Shown: positions 17,871 to 20,014 of the stretch, piece by piece
Layout of the letters: each line of letters begins with the position of its first letter
Numbering within the stretch: position 1 is the stretch's first letter
Assembly: GCA_003427395.1 (NCBI GenBank)
Contig: BFEA01000140.1
Coordinates: forward strand, 590,395-610,408
Direction of reading: 5' to 3'
DNA from: Chara braunii
Lineage: Eukaryota > Streptophyta > Charophyceae > Charales > Characeae
Length of the DNA: 20,014 nucleotides
Translations under genes and position numbers: made by a program
Notes under the pieces: generated by a model
What the model was told of the DNA's origin: nothing
The model's database searches: none
What the model saw: only the letters and a program-made list of their open reading frames with translations

Positions 17871-18857
17871 TTCAAGCAAGTCGTTCCAGTACTTAACAAA
17901 CTTTTTGCCCCAACGAATCTGTCCGGATGGGGTCAAAGCTATCATTGCTAATCTCAGCAGTCGATCATCTCTCCTAGACTTACCTTTATCCCGTTGCCTT
18001 CTATCCCCGATGTCTTCAGCTAGCCGACGTAGTCTCATTATTTCATAGGGTCTTCAGTCTGATTGTTCCTCTGAACTTTCTTCTTCCGTGCTTGGTTCCG
18101 GTGCTGGTTCTTCGATCTTGACACCACCACCTGATCCTTTCGATGCTCCCGATGACTTGCCTTTCCTCAATTCGTTCATTCGCCGTCTGGATTCCACAGA
18201 AGGCATCCCAGTAGGTTCTTTCTTCGGAGTGACGAGTGACGGGCTATTGCCCACCGGCGTCTCCAGGCCTCTCTTCCGTTTGTCCCCGCAGTCAGTGATC
18301 CGCAAAGTTGCTACATGATGCCGCAGAAAAAGCAGTTCTTCGTCTTCTGGTTCTTCATAGACCGCTCATTCAAGCTTTGCTATCTCCCGCCGCAGCCTCT
18401 CTTTTTCTCCTCCGATTGCTATCTTACGTGTATCGGCCTTGACGACGGCTTTTTCCTTCACCATGGCCTCGCTATTACCTTCCCTCCTAATCTCGTCAGA
18501 GATCATCCTCAGCAACCTTGAGTCTCGTTCTTCTTCATACCTTTGTCTCTCTTAAAGTTTTTCCAGTCGCTTTCGCTCCTTTTCTCATGCTAATTCTTCT
18601 TGTCGCTGCCTTGCTTCTTCCCTTGTTTCTCTTTCGATTCTCGTTCTTCGTTCTTCTGCCATTTGCAAAAAGTAATCTCTCATCAACGAATTTGTATCTT
18701 CTGGGTCGTCCCTAGTCCCACTGCCTTCCGCCGACCTACTCCTTCATGCTGCACCGTCCTGGCTGGTCATTAGCGGTCTTCCCATTCTGATCCCGGTTGG
18801 CACATACGGAGATGGATTAAAAGGTCGTCCCTGAGCTCGGGCCTTTCAGAATTCAGC

Positions 18858-18899
18858 GCAGTCACGAGCATAGTGACCAGTTTCTCCACACTTGAAGCA
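18858..18899 (-). pseudogene. CCHC zinc knuckle (gag-like) at the N-terminus
   Basis: CFKCGETGHYARDC is a textbook C-x2-C-x4-H-x4-C knuckle, normally a single-stranded nucleic-acid binder found in retroviral-type Gag and some retroelement ORFs. It sits about 20 codons after the likely start and in the same frame as the endonuclease. It is followed within three codons by an in-frame TGA (18846-18848). Confidence 0.92.
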
Positions 18900-19121
18900 C
18901 TTCTTTTCTGTCGTGGACTTGGAGTCCCCTTCATCGGAGCCTCGTCCCTCACTCATCGCGAAGTCAACCTTCCTTCAGTCGATTGACTCTATACTCTTAT
19001 GGCATCTCTTGCAGCTCGCCAAACTTCAAAATCTTGGCGGGCACTTGCTTTCTTCTCCTTCGTCCTTCAGACCGCCACCTCCTCTAGGTATATTCGCCTA
19101 GCGGGTTACTATGTTAACTGA

Positions 19122-19796
19122 TGGAATGAACAGATATGTGCACAGCAACTCGACACAGCAGACTGAGTCAAACAAAGCTGTCAAGTACCATCATCAATTC
19201 AAAAAGTCATTCACAACATATGCGGAAACATATGCACAGTAAACATCGTTATGCACAATACGATGATGACGCATCGCTTGGATCGCCAATCGACAATCTC
19301 CTGACCACAGATCCTACCGAACTAATGCTCGGTCCCACTGCCTCACACTATCCCCGTGTCAGTCCCGTAGGACGAAAAGGATTATTAACTAGCAATCACT
19401 CTTTTTATCTTGCTCTGATTACTGTCTTAGTATAGTCGTTTTCTCTTGCTAGTACCAAAGCCGCGGTCCCTTGTACCGTACCATTTTTTGCGTAAGGACA
19501 AAAAAATGACCTGGTATCGAGTCCGCAAGGCTTCACACAAAACAAAAACCGCTACTGGCCTTTTGGTCCAGTCTTTCCAGGTATTGAAAAAGCGGTCCTA
19601 GATTCAAATCGTCCCACCAAAAAGACTTTCCTACACTGTACTCTTCCTTGGTTCGAGTCCCTAATCTACGTATAATGCAGTATCACACAACACCACTCCA
19701 AGCCAAAAAACTGCATTGTCTAAACTACTATACTTCAGGTGACAATGTTCGTGAGTACGTGGCGGTTCCTCGCAAGGGTATTCCCTGGTCCGTCTA
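19122..19796 (-). repeat. Terminal direct repeat (pseudo-LTR), 5' copy
   Basis: 675 bp matching 14458-15132 at offset 4664 without indels. Upstream of the coding region in the minus-strand sense, so it should hold the promoter. I did not recognise core promoter motifs. ggttcgagtccct (about 19650) resembles a pol III B box on the plus strand, but no matching A box is visible. Confidence 0.92.
19217..19234. other. Covarying hairpin in the 5' terminal repeat
   Basis: Stem CATATG (19217-19222), loop CGGAAA, stem CATATG (19229-19234). Counterpart of 14553-14570 with two compensated base-pair changes and one loop change. Confidence 0.7.
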
Positions 19797-19804
19797 TACC
19801 AGAG
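19797..19804. repeat. Target-site duplication, right
   Basis: TACCAGAG begins at the first base after the right terminal repeat and matches 14450-14457 exactly. Confidence 0.9.
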
Positions 19805-20014
19805 GGCCGAGGGCCACTTGCCCAGCCAGGCCAAAAAAAACTAAAAATATAAAAATTGTTTTTGAAGTTCTTAACTTTACTTTTTATTTTAAATTTGGTA
19901 AAGAATTGCGATGTGACCCTGTGGCAAAAGTTGTCCACTTTATTTTTCTTCTGGGAAAATAGGGTGGCCCGGCTGGTAGCCTAGAAACCGACGCCCCAAA
20001 AAAAAAAAAAAAAA
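19805..20014. other. Remainder of the pre-insertion repeat, ending in poly-A
   Basis: An A/T-rich body (aaaaaaaactaaaaatataa onward) leads to CTGGTAGCCTAG (19973-19984), the right arm of the inverted repeat. It ends in A17 (19998-20014), where the window stops. Together with 14439-14457 this restores a unit of about 230 bp that the Penelope-like element interrupted. Confidence 0.55.

Larger units (their letters stand above)
15141..18956 (-). pseudogene. Decayed polyprotein: CCHC knuckle, GIY-YIG endonuclease, reverse transcriptase
   Basis: A frame of about 1,272 codons runs from ATG 18956 (MSEGRGSDEG) to TAA 15141-15143, which lies 8 bp before the 3' terminal repeat. The start is chosen because it precedes the zinc knuckle and the upstream in-frame codons include TGA and TAG. 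Order from the N-terminus: CCHC knuckle; Glu/Arg-rich heptad-like segment (about 18700-18370); Ser/Lys/Glu linker; GIY-YIG; basic tail; linker with CSC; RT fingers and palm; thumb. The frame shifts near 17300-17345 and near 15925-15955. In-frame TGA codons lie at 18846, 18744, 18585, 18366, 18054, 17811, 17505 and 15510, with TAA at 18552 and 17228. Each TGA up to 17505, and TAA 18552, reads sensibly as Arg (CGA) or Gln (CAA). It would have copied element RNA at a nicked target. It is not functional now. Confidence 0.82.
14458..19796 (-). mobile_element. Penelope-like retroelement with N-terminal GIY-YIG endonuclease (Chlamys/Naiad type)
   Basis: The 5,339-bp element has 675-bp direct terminal repeats and an exact 8-bp target duplication. 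The internal region is filled by one decayed minus-strand frame: CCHC zinc knuckle, charged coiled-coil-like segment, GIY-YIG endonuclease, CxC linker, then Penelope/TERT-type reverse transcriptase. Endonuclease before reverse transcriptase is the permuted order described for the Chlamys and Naiad Penelope-like elements; canonical Penelope elements have it at the C-terminus. The CxC linker and an insertion between RT motifs 2 and A also match that clade. No CCHH finger is evident beside the endonuclease, which points to Chlamys, known from green algae and spike mosses. Clade assignment is from remembered family features and needs a tree. The copy is dead: frameshifts and about ten internal stops. 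Confidence 0.85.

Noticed and set aside
19640-19670. tRNA gene in the terminal repeat (ggttcgagtccct)
   Set aside because: Only a B-box-like word. No A box or cloverleaf could be drawn around it on either strand.
14458-19796. LTR retrotransposon or endogenous retrovirus
   Set aside because: Despite LTR-like repeats and a CCHC knuckle there is no protease, RNase H or integrase. The RT motifs (PKHK...RPI, DIKDMF) and GIY-YIG domain are Penelope-like. An 8-bp target duplication is also longer than the usual 4-6 bp of integrases.

Overview
The window looks like repeat-rich, gene-poor nuclear DNA of a eukaryote. It shows long A/T homopolymers, many short tandem repeats, several fossil retroelements, one candidate spliceosomal intron and no bacterial gene organisation. 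The host is probably a green-lineage organism. The main element (an N-terminal GIY-YIG Penelope-like retroelement without an obvious CCHH finger) belongs to a type described from green algae and spike mosses. The CCHC/coiled-coil leader also reminds me of hypothetical proteins of the charophyte Chara. That host call is inference from memory, not something I could search. No intact protein-coding gene is visible.

Layout. 1-3640: unassigned sequence holding a 32-bp tandem repeat, degenerate TCA-rich fields, two perfect palindromes, a 15-bp tandem repeat and scattered Ns. 3702-5460: two diverged copies of one dispersed repeat family (TCA field, conserved GGGACGCTG tail block, long poly-A). The first copy is interrupted by an unremoved Nextera mate-pair junction with a 144-bp artificial duplication. 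6238-6668: a Harbinger/Tourist-like MITE. 6785-7640: tandem and inverted repeats, a poly-T block between 12-bp direct repeats, and a tRNA-like SINE head. 7904-10800: short tandem arrays, a three-copy dispersed motif, a hairpin cluster and a pyrimidine tract. 11115-11186: a 37-bp duplication carrying CACGTG. 11539-13118 (minus): a 5'-truncated, broken LINE. 13269-14059 (minus): an unrecognised gene fragment with a candidate 103-nt intron.

14450-19804 holds the main object: a 5,339-bp retroelement on the minus strand. It is bounded by an exact 8-bp target-site duplication and by 675-bp direct repeats about 93.5% identical with no indels. Between them lies one decayed reading frame of about 1,270 codons: CCHC zinc knuckle, charged coiled-coil-like region, GIY-YIG endonuclease, CxC linker and Penelope/TERT-type reverse transcriptase. 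It is broken by frameshifts and by in-frame stops that are nearly all TGA. A small hairpin in the terminal repeats differs between the two copies by two compensatory base-pair changes.

The parts do not work together as a pathway. The window is a stack of nested and decayed mobile elements.
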